Shown here piece after piece: positions 21,081 to 33,319 of a stretch of 64,000 nt of DNA (position 1 is its first letter; the number at the start of each line of letters is the position of its first letter). This stretch comes from Fusarium oxysporum f. sp. lycopersici 4287 (Eukaryota > Ascomycota > Sordariomycetes > Hypocreales > Nectriaceae). Location of the stretch: NCBI RefSeq assembly GCF_000149955.1, contig NC_030993.1, forward strand, positions 3,920,411 through 3,984,410. Reading direction: 5' to 3'. Both the position numbers and the translations under genes were made by a program. Below the pieces are notes generated by a model. It saw only the letters and a list, made by a program, of their open reading frames with translations, was not told the DNA's origin and did not search any database.

Positions 21081-22254
21081 ATGGAGTCGAATGCTTATCT
21101 ACCGCATAGCTCGCTTGGACCGCGGGCTCTAGGTATTGTCACGCCCTTTCTCATTATTGGCATTCTTGTCTTCACAGTGAGGATCTACACTCGCGTAACC
21201 CCGGTATACAAATTGGATGCCTCAGACTACACTATCTCGGTCGCTGTTGTAGGTATAAGACAATCTAGATAAAGAGGCAAGACTGACTTAAGTGTAGATT
21301 ATCGAAGTAATCGTCTACTCGCTCTTCATAGCAAGTGTAACTTCTGGGCTGGGCCGTTACAGCTATGATGTGTCTCCGGAGCAAGGCGTTAAGACTCTTC
21401 GATATGTTTATGTGGTTATCTTACTGTCAACGTTTGTGCCCGCCCTCGTCAGGATCTCGGTCGGATTTCTACTGTTAAAGTTCGTGTTGTCCAAGGCCTG
21501 GCGCGCAATAATCTGGTGCACCATTGGTATCCAAGCTGCGTGCGCTATCAGCACTGAAATCTTTCAGCTCATCCAGTGTCGACCAATCAATGCCCACTGG
21601 GAACAGGTTCCTGATGCACGGTGCTTGAGTGCACGACAGATCTGGATATGTGGCTACACGACTATAGGTAAGCTATCAACCACGACATTGGCCCTCGTTG
21701 CATGATTCTGACTCGTCTTGCAAGGTGTTGCTTTATTTGGCGACTTGGCTTTAGCAGTCATGCCAATGTTCTTAATCTGGAAGCTCAACCGATCGACTCT
21801 TGAACGTTGTCTTATTAGCGTCTTGATGGCACTTGGCCTGGTTGCCACTGTGACCGTCATCATGAGGCTCGTTGAGATGCGCACATTGGACTTTGCTTCT
21901 CCGGAAAGGTTCAGGACTCTGATACCGGTATACTTTTGGCTTCGAATGGAAGAGGCCATTTTGATAATAGCTTCTTCGGCGCCGATGCTCAAGTCCCCAA
22001 TCGAGCACGTCCTCCATAAATTCGGCCTGCCTGTGTTCCAGCCCAGAGTTAGGAAACTGACCTCGTTTCACTCCAGTAACCCGGTTTCGGATACAACACC
22101 ACGCTTGCACCATCAACGGTCGCAGCAGGAGCTGGTAGGATACAAGCAACCTATCTTTATGCATGAGCCCCGGCTCGAAGGCGCAGAAGACCCTCCATCA
22201 ATATCGAACGATATACGGCCTCTTAGCGATATTCCTCAAGCACTGACGCGCTGA
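21081..22254 (+). CDS. Seven-helix rhodopsin-like integral membrane protein (Fung_rhodopsin family)
   Basis: Fungal seven-helix membrane protein of the PTH11/rhodopsin-domain type, 355 aa. Proposed exons: 21081-21248, 21298-21667, 21725-22254. Start is ATG 21081; the frame extends 5' only through non-ATG codons. Family features include the first helix (GIVTPFLIIGILVFTVRIYTR), the loop KLDASDYTIS, the helix YVVILLSTFVPALVRISVGF, the loop FQLIQCRPINAHW with its conserved Cys, GDLALAVMPMFLIW, and YFWLRMEEAILIIASSAP. A hydrophilic tail of about 90 residues follows. No CFEM domain is present. Such proteins are candidate receptors for surface or nutrient signals, but most have no known ligand. The gene looks intact. 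Confidence 0.9.
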
Positions 22255-22679
22255 TTATCTCATAGTGAATGGCAGCAAAGGGCTTCGAAGCCTGATCTGA
22301 TAGCTCGGGATGAGACATGGCTTAAAAATGAAATGATTTTGGAACCAATCTATGGATTGCGTTGAAGATGCGAAAGAGAAGAATTTCAGGAGCTCCTATC
22401 CTGCCCAACTGAATCCCAGATCCTGACGACAGCCTCCTGAATAAGCCAGATTGTATGAAAACGCGATTATGTCATGCAGATTCTCTGAGCAGTTTCGTGG
22501 AATGACAGATTCTGACGAGACAGACGCAGTAAGGTCTGAGATATAAGGTTGGAGTCTATTTTTTCCTGCTCTTGACCCCTCTTATGCATCCACCTAGGCT
22601 ACATTGATATTAAGTCTTGTCTTGCCCACACAATACCATTATCAGGCCACCATTACTATCTACCTTAACGCCCGATTAT
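22255..22679. other. Intergenic stretch before AT-rich island
   Basis: Downstream flank of the rhodopsin-like gene; nothing recognisable. Confidence 0.35.
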
Positions 22680-23740
22680 CATTCTCTCCAACTTTAGAGG
22701 TCTAGATGCACTTTATATAATAATAGATTACCTAGGTTAGAGCCACCTTATGATTTAAAATATAGGGAATTTCGCATTTAGTTGAGATTTAAGATGCATA
22801 GTTTTATTGGTCTTCATAACTAAAATATCTTATGCTATCGACTGACGTCTATATAGAGGTTGTAGAGGGTAAGTCTAATAAAAGCAGTAGTGGCCTTACT
22901 ATTGGTAGTACTACTAATACTGTAATTCTTCTTATTGTAATTATTTATATCATTATATGTCTTAATTCTCAAAGTCTTATATTAGACCTAGAAGGGTTAT
23001 AGACTTTTATACCTATTTATATTAGAGATCTATATCTTATATAAAGCCTTAAAAAAGAGAGCACCTTAATGTGCACTTCTCTGCTATCTATATATAATAT
23101 CCTAAGACAGTTATAAATATAATTCTTATAGTATTTTTTAATAGTCTATTTATTATAAATTGCATATTTTATATAGATTTAATTAATAAACTTTTAAATT
23201 TATTTTTCTTATTTATAGCTTTTATTAAAGTACTTGCCTTACTTTAATTATATATATTACTTTTTTAGTTTAATACTCTTTAAGAAAAGTAATAATTTAA
23301 CTTTAACTTTATTTAATTATATTTACTACAGATTAGAGATTATATATAAAACTAATAAAAGTAAGTAACTAAAATAAATATTTATTTTTAAAAAAAAAAT
23401 ATTTAAAAGATTAAAATTTATAATAATATTAATATTTTAATATATTATTTTAATTATAAATAGAGTTAGATATTTAATATATTATTTTATTATATATAAA
23501 ATTAGATATATCTCTTATAAGAAATAAATAGAACTAGTAATAATAGAGCTATAGAATAGCAATAAAGCTGGTATTAACCTTAAGGTAGCATACTTAAATA
23601 TATACTATTAGCGGCATTCCTAGCACATTGTTTAGTAAACCTAGGGTTCATTTCCTCCTTTAACCAGAAGTAATACTTTTTAAAAAAAATAGCTATTCTT
23701 TAAGATATTTTTATCTAGTTATAAACCATAGTTTTAGTGA
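22680..23740. repeat. AT-rich island (RIP-like)
   Basis: About 1 kb of TA-rich DNA with a somewhat less degraded left part (22680-23060). No ORF survives. Likely a RIP-mutated transposable element; its class cannot be recognised. Confidence 0.6.
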
Positions 23741-24094
23741 GATTTATGCTATGTAATAGAATATTTACTCGGCACTGTGTTGTAAGGCCTCGCCCCTGTA
23801 GGGATCTTATCCTTAAAACGGGTTAGGTGATTAGTCAACGCCTTGCAGTCTGCGGCAATTACAACCATTACCCTAATCTTCTTCGTTTCGAGTGCTTGCC
23901 TTTCGTTCGGCTTTAGCAACCACAACTCACCCCATGCGTATAACCCAAATAGCAATGTCGTATTCAATTTTCGTCAATCGCATCCAGTTCATATCTTAGG
24001 GTTCGTTTTAAATGCCGGCCTTTTGCGGGGTTAATGACTGGGTAGCCACGACCATCTCTAGCTAATATTTCAAGCCGCGTCCCAGCAACCTAAA

Positions 24095-25783
24095 ATGCCC
24101 AAATACGAATTTCATGTGTCAACTGGCGCACCAACACAGGCCAACAAGGCCATACGGAGCCATGCCATAAAGACAGCCCTGCAGTTGCGTTCGAAAAGAG
24201 TAACTGGAGAGGATTTGCCAGATAGCTCAGCAGCATCAGCACAGACAGCACAACGAGAAAAGGAACTAAAAGGCCAGTTCAGAATCAAGACGGCCTCTAT
24301 GAAGAACCCCGGTCGCAGACCAGGAGCAACGCACCAAGCGGTGATACGGCACGATAATGGAAGCATGTCTGTCTCCGTGAATATGAACCAAAACTGTTTT
24401 AGCAGCAACTACTCAAGTCGAGTCCAAAGGTTCTCAGTTAACATTCTCGACCCTTTTGGAACAATCCCAATACCGTCGAATCCGCAAATTGACACGCTTC
24501 TCAAGCATTGTATGTATTACTCGTTTCTGCTACGCATTGCATGAGCTCACCACCCCTAGTCATGGTGCTTTTCGACTACTTGACTACAACAGTTCCCAGC
24601 AACAACACGTGGCTGGGTCTTGCGATAAATGACCCGCTTCTCATGCGTGTGACTCTCTGTACGACGGCAGCTTTCGGAGCTACGGTCACACCGTTATTCA
24701 GTCCTGAACTGCGAAAGGAAGGATTGAAACTAAAGTGCGACGCCATCAAGGACCTAAATTCTCTCCTCCAAAATGGCCAAGTCCCAGAGAATGTACTTGC
24801 TGCCATTGCACATCTAGGACATAGTGAAGTGAGTGATCGAGTGCCTTGAGGTCTGAATTCTTCCGGGCGATTCTGATACCAGTCGTTGACGTTGGTGTTC
24901 CAGAATTTAGAGGGTTCCTCCCAAGAAGCAGATATCCACATGAGGGGACTTCAAGCGCTACTTGATATCAGAGGAGGGATCAAGTCTATTAATACTTATC
25001 AAGTGGGACGATTCATAAACTGGTAAGCGCGAAGCATCCTGTGCTACGCGACTTGGAGAGAAATTTGATCTAAAACTCTTTAGGGTGGACTTGGAATTAG
25101 CTACGACTCGAGGGCGAAGACCTCTTTATCCCCTGCACTACGGCTTGGATAGAGTCAAACTTCCACACGATATCGTAGCGGCCTGCGAATTTCCGACTCT
25201 TTCTCGTTTACAAAGTCTTGGGCCAGGACACAAAACCGTTATGACCGTTATTCAACTGGTTCGACAAAGAGTAATGGCGGTAGAATGTGGCATGGATCCC
25301 ACACAGCGAGATGTTCGTGCGCTGTCATTTTCCGCAGCCTTTCTCGCTCTCGAACAAGTTGATGATATTCCAATTACTCTGGAAGGACAACGTGTCCACA
25401 CCATCCTGTTAGCTGTGCATCTCTTTTTGTGTGCGGCCATGAAACAAGACTTTCGATGGAGCGGATCCCTCCCATGGATGATGGCACAACGCCTGCGTGA
25501 GTCACTCGAGACCGAGCCAGTGTATTCTGAAGTTTGGGTGCCACATCTTCCTGAGTTGCTCTGGGTACTCTTTGTTGGCGCCGTGGTAACTGAGAAACAT
25601 CCACAAGGCCACGGGACATGGTTCGCTACGCAATTACAGGTTGTTTGCCAGCTCCTTCGATGTAGCACGAGGCTGGATTTCGAGGATCATCTGCACTCTC
25701 TGGTATGGGATAATAGGTTTGGGATTGAGTTTTTAAATAATTGGTTCGCGCCTACTCTTGGTGGCTATTATCGTCTGTCATAA
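24095..25783 (+). CDS. Fungal transcription-factor-like protein without zinc cluster
   Basis: Four-exon gene (24095-24509, 24560-24828, 24904-25022, 25084-25783), 500 aa, in phase with canonical donors and acceptors. The N-terminus starts FHVSTGAPTQANKAIRSHAIKTA, a layout seen in many fungal proteins annotated as transcription-factor-like (Fungal_trans_2 type). The body has LFSPELRKEGLKLKCDAI, then DIHMRGLQALLDIRGGI, the usual signature of this middle-homology region. No Zn2Cys6 cluster or other DNA-binding domain is visible, so it may regulate without binding DNA directly. A lysine/arginine-containing segment lies at about residues 20-110. No neighbouring pathway gene points to a target. Confidence 0.75.
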
Positions 25784-26068
25784 GACTACTATTAGCTGCC
25801 TCCTGCGGCGAACAAGATGGAGATTTAGGATGCTTGGTTGCTTCGGATCGCGTGGTGAGACATATGACACGGGTTGATTAAAATATTCATTTATCACCAA
25901 GGGCGAGCAGGGCGGTGATGGACCTTCAAAAGCCGGAACGGCCAGTCAAGACGAACGCAATGCAATAAGTCTGTAACTTATTTAGAAACTCCTGGGGCTA
26001 GGCACAACTATTTGTTCTTATTCATGCCAAATAGGATATCGATCCCAGACCTTAGTAAGGTATCCTTA

Positions 26069-27235
26069 CTACGCCTCATCAGAGATCTTCACGATAACCT
26101 TCCCTCTCGCTCGTCCAGACTCCACCTTGTCCCAAGCCTCAGCAAACTCGCTGAACCCAACCACGCTATCAATACTTGGCTTCAGCTTGCCAGCCTCTAA
26201 TAACCCCGTAATGACGTCTAGGTCCTTGCCGAGTGGCGTGATGACAAAGAACAGGCTGCGGACCTCTTTTTTGACATCTTGCGGGCGACTGTCCTCTGGT
26301 ACACCGCAGACACTAATAAGGCTTCCCCCATCCCGAACTGCATACCAGGCTTGGGAGAGTGATGGGCCCCCAATGCAGTCAAAGACAAGGTCAAACTCTC
26401 GACTGCCGGCATCCTTAGCTACCCAGTCACCGCTGCTTTCTTTTGTATAATCTATTATTTCCGTCGCACCAAGTTCTCGGACAAAGTCGAAATTCTTTGG
26501 CCCGACAACAGCTACGACAGCAGCTGCTCTGGCCTCTCGAGCGAGCTGGACTGCCCAGCTACCGACTCCACCAGCCCCGGCGGTGATTAACACGCGAATC
26601 TTGGAATTTTTGTCCTGCGCTGCTTTGTCACCTGATAGCGCCAAGGGGTCTAATCCGCCATGTGTAAAGAGCGATTGGTATGCTGTCAGCGCGCTGATAG
26701 GAGTTGCCGCTGTTTCGGCCCAGCTAAGGTTCCTGGGCCTAATCGCGAGCTCTGATACACGAGCCAGAACATACTCGGCTGCGGCGCCAGGACGTGTGGC
26801 CTCGATCCGAGCGTAGACTTCGTCACCAGTCTTGAAGTCGCTGCTTGCAGGAGCAGAGACGACTGTTCCCGCGACATCCTGTCCTGGGACGGGAATCTTA
26901 TCTTTTGGTATAAAGTCAGGGAACCAGACAGCCCAGTCGAGCTCGCCCTTGACAGGAGAAGTGGCGTGGACCTTGACCAGAACATCCTCAGGATGTGAAG
27001 GCACGGGGACAGGTTGTTCGGATAGGGTGAGCTTATGGGAGTGTTTGTCAGGCTGGAGAACTGCCTTCATTGTTGCCGGGAGGTTGAGTGAAGCCATCGT
27101 ACGGGTAGTAAAGCTTGAGATAGCGGGTCTTAAGACTGACTGGGATGGGCTTTTCGCAAGATTATGAGGAAGGATGAAACTGGATGATAAACCCCTATGT
27201 GAAAGAGCATAGGTTCTCGAGATGATTCTTGACAT
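26069..27235 (-). CDS. MDR-superfamily NADPH quinone/enone oxidoreductase
   Basis: Intronless 388-aa zinc-independent medium-chain dehydrogenase/reductase of the quinone-oxidoreductase type. The GroES-like N-terminal domain begins near residue 55 (MKAVLQPDKH). PGQDVAGTVV and GDEVYARI precede the Rossmann domain with the cofactor loop ITAGAGGVGSWAVQLAR, the ATEIIDYT segment and DLVFDCIGG. Catalytic-zinc ligands are absent, as expected. About 46 residues before an internal MASLNLPAT are rich in Ser/Arg without acidic residues, so a mitochondrial form (from 27235) and a cytosolic form (internal Met) are both possible. Divergent from the cupin gene, sharing an intergenic region of about 800 bp. 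Confidence 0.9.
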   Translation of the reverse strand: MSRIISRTYALSHRGLSSSFILPHNLAKSPSQSVLRPAISSFTTRTMASLNLPATMKAVLQPDKHSHKLTLSEQPVPVPSHPEDVLVKVHATSPVKGELDWAVWFPDFIPKDKIPVPGQDVAGTVVSAPASSDFKTGDEVYARIEATRPGAAAEYVLARVSELAIRPRNLSWAETAATPISALTAYQSLFTHGGLDPLALSGDKAAQDKNSKIRVLITAGAGGVGSWAVQLAREARAAAVVAVVGPKNFDFVRELGATEIIDYTKESSGDWVAKDAGSREFDLVFDCIGGPSLSQAWYAVRDGGSLISVCGVPEDSRPQDVKKEVRSLFFVITPLGKDLDVITGLLEAGKLKPSIDSVVGFSEFAEAWDKVESGRARGKVIVKISDEA

Positions 27236-27960
27236 GTGAAGCCGACTGCAGCTTTGACTTTTTTATTTTATTTTACGTTTCTACCTGGGTTGCTCAGTGT
27301 ATTTATACATTAATCGACGCCTATTCTTTCCAGACATAATGCCCTTCGCCAAGCGTCTTTACTAACCTTGATTACAATAACCTGGTACTTTTTCAAAACT
27401 GACATGGCATCAAAGCACGGTGTTTTTAGCACTATTTTCCTATTATGGCAGGTGGGTCGGATCAGCTTAGTTTCAGGGCCAGCCCCTCTCACGGCATCAT
27501 AGCAAAGTCATCCCAATAAACTGGTCAATCAGCTTCTAAAATCGACAAGCCTCCGTGATTGAAAGCTTAGTAAAAGCGAAGTAATCAAGCCGATGACTGT
27601 AATGCTGACGTGTCTCATTACTTTTCAGATTGCAGACTCTGAGAGGTCATGAGCCGAGGGACCCGGAATGTCAGCCTACCTCTATTTCAGTCTTGGACCT
27701 CCGCTCACCTGCCTCTCATCAGCTTGTGATCCTGCATTAAGTAACGCTATGTGACCTGGTTGAAAGTTGTGATTGCTTCTGTGACCCAACACCTTCCCCT
27801 CACGTTAAGCCGCCTTGAGCATCTCGACACTGTGTGAGGAAAACCAACCTCCCGTAATGCTTGCTATTGGCACTGAGAAAAATTGGTCTACGGATACAGG
27901 TGGAGGTGAAAAGATAATAGGATGTTGAATAATTATGGGGTTAAATCCTTTCCTCGTGAT
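27236..27960. other. Divergent promoter region, MDR and cupin genes
   Basis: Lies between two divergently transcribed genes. No ORF of interest. Confidence 0.4.
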
Positions 27961-27968
27961 TATAAAAG
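27961..27968 (+). promoter_or_regulatory. Putative TATA box of the cupin gene
   Basis: TATAAAAG, a perfect TATA consensus, 85 bp upstream of ATG 28046. Strong TATA boxes are commoner in inducible than housekeeping fungal genes. Confidence 0.5.
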
Positions 27969-28045
27969 TAACAGTTCTTCTCTTATAAGAACCAACATAT
28001 TCCACACAATAGGACCAGAATCACCCTCAACGCAGAACCATTATC

Positions 28046-28772
28046 ATGGCTTTCCCCAACGTCGACTTCAATCTTCGGTGGCAGGATCAAAACGTGGTCA
28101 AAAAAGGCGGCCAGTGGACGGTTGACGGGTAAGTGTTATACCTATGTGCTAACGAAATCATAGAGGATGTCACGCATTTTGCGAAACACTTACAAGCAAC
28201 ATGCTGATACCTTGTGCAGACGACCTACTGTGAGTGTTGCAGTATCTCATGTACACCAGCCACCCAACTTGCCCAATAACACGTGGCTGGGGCTGCTTGT
28301 AACAGCGCCTCCAAATGCCGGTGAGTATATTTTATCTGTGCCTTCATGCATTCTACCATCGCGGGAACTTGCTTGAACTCAGAGATTTACCTTGAAGCTT
28401 GTGTAAAGCAATACTGACACGGGGTTAGCTACACCCCCTCACACTCATGCTGGAGCCGCCATCGTTGCAACAGTGATACGAGGTCATGTTCTCAACCAAA
28501 TGGTGCATACCCAAGTTGATCAGGCAACGGGTGAGACACACACGCATGATAGTGGTGCCAAGGTGTACGGGCCAGGTGAGAGCTGGTATGAGGCTCCAGG
28601 CTGCCACCACGTTCGTTCTGAGAATGTCGGTAACGATGAGGCTCTCTTCATCGCGAACCTGGTCGTTAGTACCGACGTTTTCAAAGGGTTAGACGTGAAA
28701 GCTCGGAGCGAGGAAGAGGACTTTGCAAAGATTGGCCGTGTCTTTATTATTGACAAGGATGTCGACGAGTAG
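28046..28772 (+). CDS. Small cupin-domain protein
   Basis: Three exons (28046-28128, 28220-28320, 28429-28772) give 175 aa. It is a single cupin_2-type barrel: TPPHTHAGAAIVATVIRG carries the first metal-binding motif (H-x-H), and PGESWYEAPGCHHV matches the second motif with its His. No signal peptide. Cupins range from dioxygenases to isomerases, so the substrate cannot be deduced. The genomic neighbours (MDR oxidoreductase and PI-PLC-like protein) do not define a pathway. Introns are canonical and the frame is intact. Confidence 0.85.
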
Positions 28773-29036
28773 AACTTTATAACGACTAGAGCCAAGAGTT
28801 GGAAAGTTTAAAAAGGATATGAACTATCCTTTCAATTATTACAGGGCTCCCACTAGCTTAGTTCAGGGATATCTGCCCAAGTACAATGCATCAATGAAGT
28901 GGGCATTATTCACTGCTAAATGATCCTATGGTTCTTCTCCTCATAAGATTGTGAGTTACAAATGGCACTTCATCCCTTCATGTAACTGATTATGGACATG
29001 TGAAAGAAATAGTACATTCATGTATAGATGCTGTCC

Positions 29037-30431
29037 TCAATTGTTAAATACTTTATCGTTAACCGCCACCACAAGAGCGGTATAGTCTGAGTTATCAACA
29101 TAATCGATGTAGACAACATTAGGAAACGAAGTATTGTTAACCACGGGGAGTAGACGCGTCACCAGTTCCTTGTTGCAGGTATATGCCAATACTCGAATTG
29201 GTTTCAGGAATGCGACCACCTTGGTAGCAAAGTCCACAAGGTTGCCGTTCCAGGATGGGGCTTGCTGTGTCAGCGTCCAGGACAGTAGAAAGAGTTGTTT
29301 GTCTTTAGTAGGCATGTGTCCTTTCATTTTGTTGATCTGATCGCTGACCATGACTACTGCGTCGTCCGTGTTAGAGTATTGATTGTAAACGTTGAGCTGT
29401 GAAGGCTTGTAGAACCCCTTGTTCTTAAAGTCTCTCATATCAAGACCTTCATTTTCCACGACGCAGACGACCGCTCCACGCCCGTTGCCGATAAAATCCT
29501 GAAGTGGAATAAGGCTTAGGTCTTGCGCCTTCTTCTCGTCTTGTACCACATATCGGTTCTCAAGTTTCAGCAACTCGCCCAGAAGTCTGCGCCACTCATT
29601 ATCATTGAATGTCCTCCAATCACCTCCGACATCGGTCTGGAGGGTGTGTGAGAAATTAAGAATTACCAGCTCTGGGTATTGCGACAGGAACGAATTAACA
29701 CCAGAGATGATGCTGGCCAGTGACTCCCCGCGGGCTCCAATCTTGCCCGTGTAGTGACCCGTCCAGAAACCACCGCCAGAGATTTGAGGACGAATATCGA
29801 AGTAACGAGCGCCGTACGCAAGCTGTCCGTGAACCGGAGTGGCCTGGCAAAGCACGTAGTCGTCGATCAGCCCGCTTGGTATGTCACTGTGGGATACAAA
29901 AGACATGCCCGAGTCATGGCTGCCAAGCATGCAAATTTGTGATAGCGGTCGAGGCCCCAAAGTGGCAAGATTTTGGTGCATCCAGCCGACAGGGGGATTG
30001 GTCGTGTGAAAACTGCCTTGCTTTCCCGAAAGTATGAAGTTTACAATGCCATCATGTCGCCACCCTAGCTGTATCGATGAACCCCTTGGGTTGTTAACTG
30101 CTTCTAACGATACAAGCTCCACCCAGATTTTCGATGGAGCATCGGAGACATGGATGCGAAACGAGCAGTCTGTTCCTTCTAAAGTATATGCAGTGATACC
30201 TCTGGTGTCTGAGCGCTCTACGAACAGTCCTTGCTTGAACTCAACGTAATTGCTTGACACAGTGCCTGTGCTACGGTTAGTCGTCCCTTGTATGTTTGTT
30301 CAACTTGGGCATCTACCTGGGTCAATCCATTGTGGCAGGTTCCAAGAGCTCATCTGATAGTTGCTCTGATTTGTTCGAATCCATTTGTATGGTGTGCCGT
30401 TGACGAGCGCAAGTGTTCCGCCTTCACCCAT
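29037..30431 (-). CDS. PI-PLC X-domain (phospholipase C-like phosphodiesterase) protein
   Basis: Two exons (30431-30317 and 30265-29037; intron 51 bp) encode 447 aa. The C-terminal about 300 residues form a bacterial-type phosphatidylinositol phospholipase C-like barrel. The first catalytic His is in CMLGSHDSGMS, followed by GARYFDIRPQ, the second His in GHYTGKIG, and VILNFSHT. The N-terminal about 130 residues (GTPYKWIRT, SSIQLGWRHDG) look like a separate beta-rich domain. No signal peptide or GPI signal is seen, unlike many bacterial homologues. Expected substrates are phosphoinositides or GPI-like lipids, not provable here. Convergent with the cupin gene. Confidence 0.85.
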
Positions 30432-31199
30432 CTTGGTGACGATCGATCGTTATAGAGGGTCCTGAGCTTGTCTGTTTTGTTTTATGAAGCAGTGGAGGTC
30501 AGCCAGATGGATGCATCTCACAATCGAAGAGCAAACGATGGGATTATATACTTCTTCTTAGTGGGTGCTCGTTGCATGCCTCGCTATTGGCAAGACCGGT
30601 CGTCGAAGCATCACGCGCGCACATTATGCATTAGTTCAGCCACAGGGTTGCATTTTGGATCGCAGACTCTTCAGTATCTTCAACCATTCCCTTTCGCAGA
30701 AGTCAAGAACTCATGCTTGGATCGGGCCGCATGGTGTCGCTGCATTAAATGGCCGATCATATTGGTTGATCACTTTTCCAACTTGTGCTTGGGAATATAT
30801 AGGAGGTACAGGACACATCAAATAAGCTGGAGTCCTTATCTGTAAACAGCTTGTACTTCCTGTATATCCCAACGGATAGAGTGTGCTTTTTAGTTTCCAT
30901 GCAGCTGGACTGATCATGAGACGGTATCATGAGATAAAGGAATTTGGCTCAGGTGGCCTGACTAACCGCTTGGGGTAACTGGGCAAGGCATTGTGTGGAA
31001 AAAGTATCACATGTGATTCTGCGAGTAATTGTAAACTCAGCGAAAGGCATCGCATCTTCCGTTCCGTAATATGGCAAAAATCTAACCTGTATTCTCTAAT
31101 AAAGTAGCTGCGGCATGCACAAGTCCATGAAGACTACAAGCAATATTGTGGAAGCTCCAAGAATCAACAAGCCGCGAAATTCTTCCCTAATTATCACTT
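30432..31199. other. Intergenic stretch before AT-rich island
   Basis: Upstream region of the PI-PLC gene. Two overlapping small plus-strand ORFs (30468-30845, 30565-30825) have no recognisable similarity. Confidence 0.35.
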
Positions 31200-33290
31200 T
31201 TAAAAGTCCTAAGGGTTATCTGGCGAAGATATAGGCTCTTAATTAGTTAATATCTGCTATTACAAACCCTGCATCTAAAGTAATTATTATTATAGGGGTA
31301 ATCTAGATAGTTTGGGTAGGGATATTATTATTAAACTGGTGGTATTATATAATCGAGATAGATTATATAATTCTGTAAGGGGTTTAGCCTAAATGAGCCT
31401 TAATTTAAGAAGACTTTAGTTAAATAATTAAAAGTCTTAGAGTTATACTTTTTTAAGATAGTTATAATTATAAAAATAAAATATAAATTAATAAAATAAA
31501 CCTTAAAAATAAGAACTTATATATAATATAATATCCTTTAATATAAATACTAAGATTTACTCTTTTAATAGCCTTAATAACTAGGATTTTTTTAAATAAT
31601 TATATATTTTAAAGATAATTACTAAAAAGACATATAAGCTAGATTAATTATTAAATCCAAGTCTTTTTATAACTTTAAATATTTAAAAATTATAAAGACT
31701 TAAAATTAAAAGTTATTAAGTAAAACTAAGTAATAAACTAATACAATTAATAAGTATATAAGTTATCTAAGTATATAAGTTAAAAATCCCTTATCTTATA
31801 ATATTTTTATTTAATTTAATACTTCTTAATAATTGAATATATCTTAATTATTAAATAAAGCTAAAATCCTTTTTACCCTTTAGGCCCTTTAAAATAACCT
31901 AAAACTAAGTTTATAATAGGCTATAACTAATTATAAGATACCCTTTAAGACCTTATATTATTATTATAATAATATTTAATTATAAAATATTAAATATTAA
32001 GATTATAAAAACTAATTAATTTAAAAAAAAAAAAAATTAAACTTCTCCTTACCTTAGATTTATAAGGATTTCTTATATAATTTTATTTTATAAAAAATAT
32101 AATTAATTCTCTATTAGCTAATTATAATATATTACCTATTAATAAATATTAAGCTTATAACTTTATAAAATAATAATTAAAGTTAAAAATATATTTATAT
32201 TAACAATATAATTATAAAAAAGCTAAATATAAAAACCTAATTATTATTTATAATTAATTTAAGCTTATTTAAAATATAACTATAATATATAATATTTAAT
32301 TAAATACTTTATAATTTATATTTTTAAAATTAAGTTCTTTTTAGCTTTTTATATTATGCTTTTAAATTATTCTTATAAAAAAGAATATTTATAAAGGTTT
32401 TAAAAAAACTAAATTTACTTTTTATTTAATTTAAAAATTATAATCTTAAAGCTTAATATATAATTATAAACCTTAATACCTTTTAGAAAGGCTATTTATT
32501 ATTAATATTATAAACTTTAAAAACCCTGAAAATAATAATAAAGGCTTAATTTTAGTTTAAATACCTTAAAAAGTAAATTAAAAAGTATTATAATAGTTTT
32601 TTAAAGTTTATTATTAAAGCTTTAAAGTTAATTATTAAAGTAATAAAGGTAATTATATATAAAGTTATTTTATTAAGGGCTAAGCTTTATAATCTTTAAA
32701 ATATAAATAAAATATAAAGCTAATATTATAAGGTAAAAAAAATTAAATTATATAAAAAAAGATAATAATTATATAAGAAGTATTATAAATAATTAATTAG
32801 ATAAATATTAATATATAAATAATAGTTAAATTATTAAAAAGTAATAATTAAGAAAAATTAAAATAACTAAGTAGTTAATATTATAATTTATATAATAAAG
32901 GTAGTTATAATATAAAGACTTATAAGAAGGAATTTAATAAGTAAAAGTAATTCTTTTTAAATTATAACTTAAGCTTTTAAGTTATAAGTTAAAAAGGTTA
33001 AGAAAAGTAACTTACTTCTTTAAATAACTTATTTATTTATTAATTATATTATTATATAACTAAAAATAACTTATCTTATAGTATTTTAATACTTAAATAA
33101 TTAGCTAAAAATACTTTTTTTATTTTTTATTTTTTTTTTAAAAAATATCATATAACTAGTATATATTATAAAGGTTAATATTACTTAAAAATATTTATAT
33201 TTAATAATTTTAATTATAACTCAAGTAGTTATACTCTCCTCCGTCTCCTACTACTAAGTATAGCTCTATACCATATTATAGAAAAATAAA
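31200..33290. repeat. Large AT-rich island (RIP-like)
   Basis: About 2.1 kb, the largest of the AT-rich islands, consisting almost wholly of A and T with scattered AGGC/CCTT words. Contains a palindromic patch near 32959-32985 (TTATAACTTAAG and its inverse). No ORF survives. Most likely one or more transposons heavily mutated by RIP. Confidence 0.7.
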
Positions 33291-33319
33291 TAAATAAGCT
33301 GCTAAGATTTTCAAACCGC

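Noticed and set aside
24600..28290. Shared NNTWLGL peptide in the TF-like protein and the cupin
   Set aside because: A seven-residue coincidence in unrelated folds; flanking sequences do not align.
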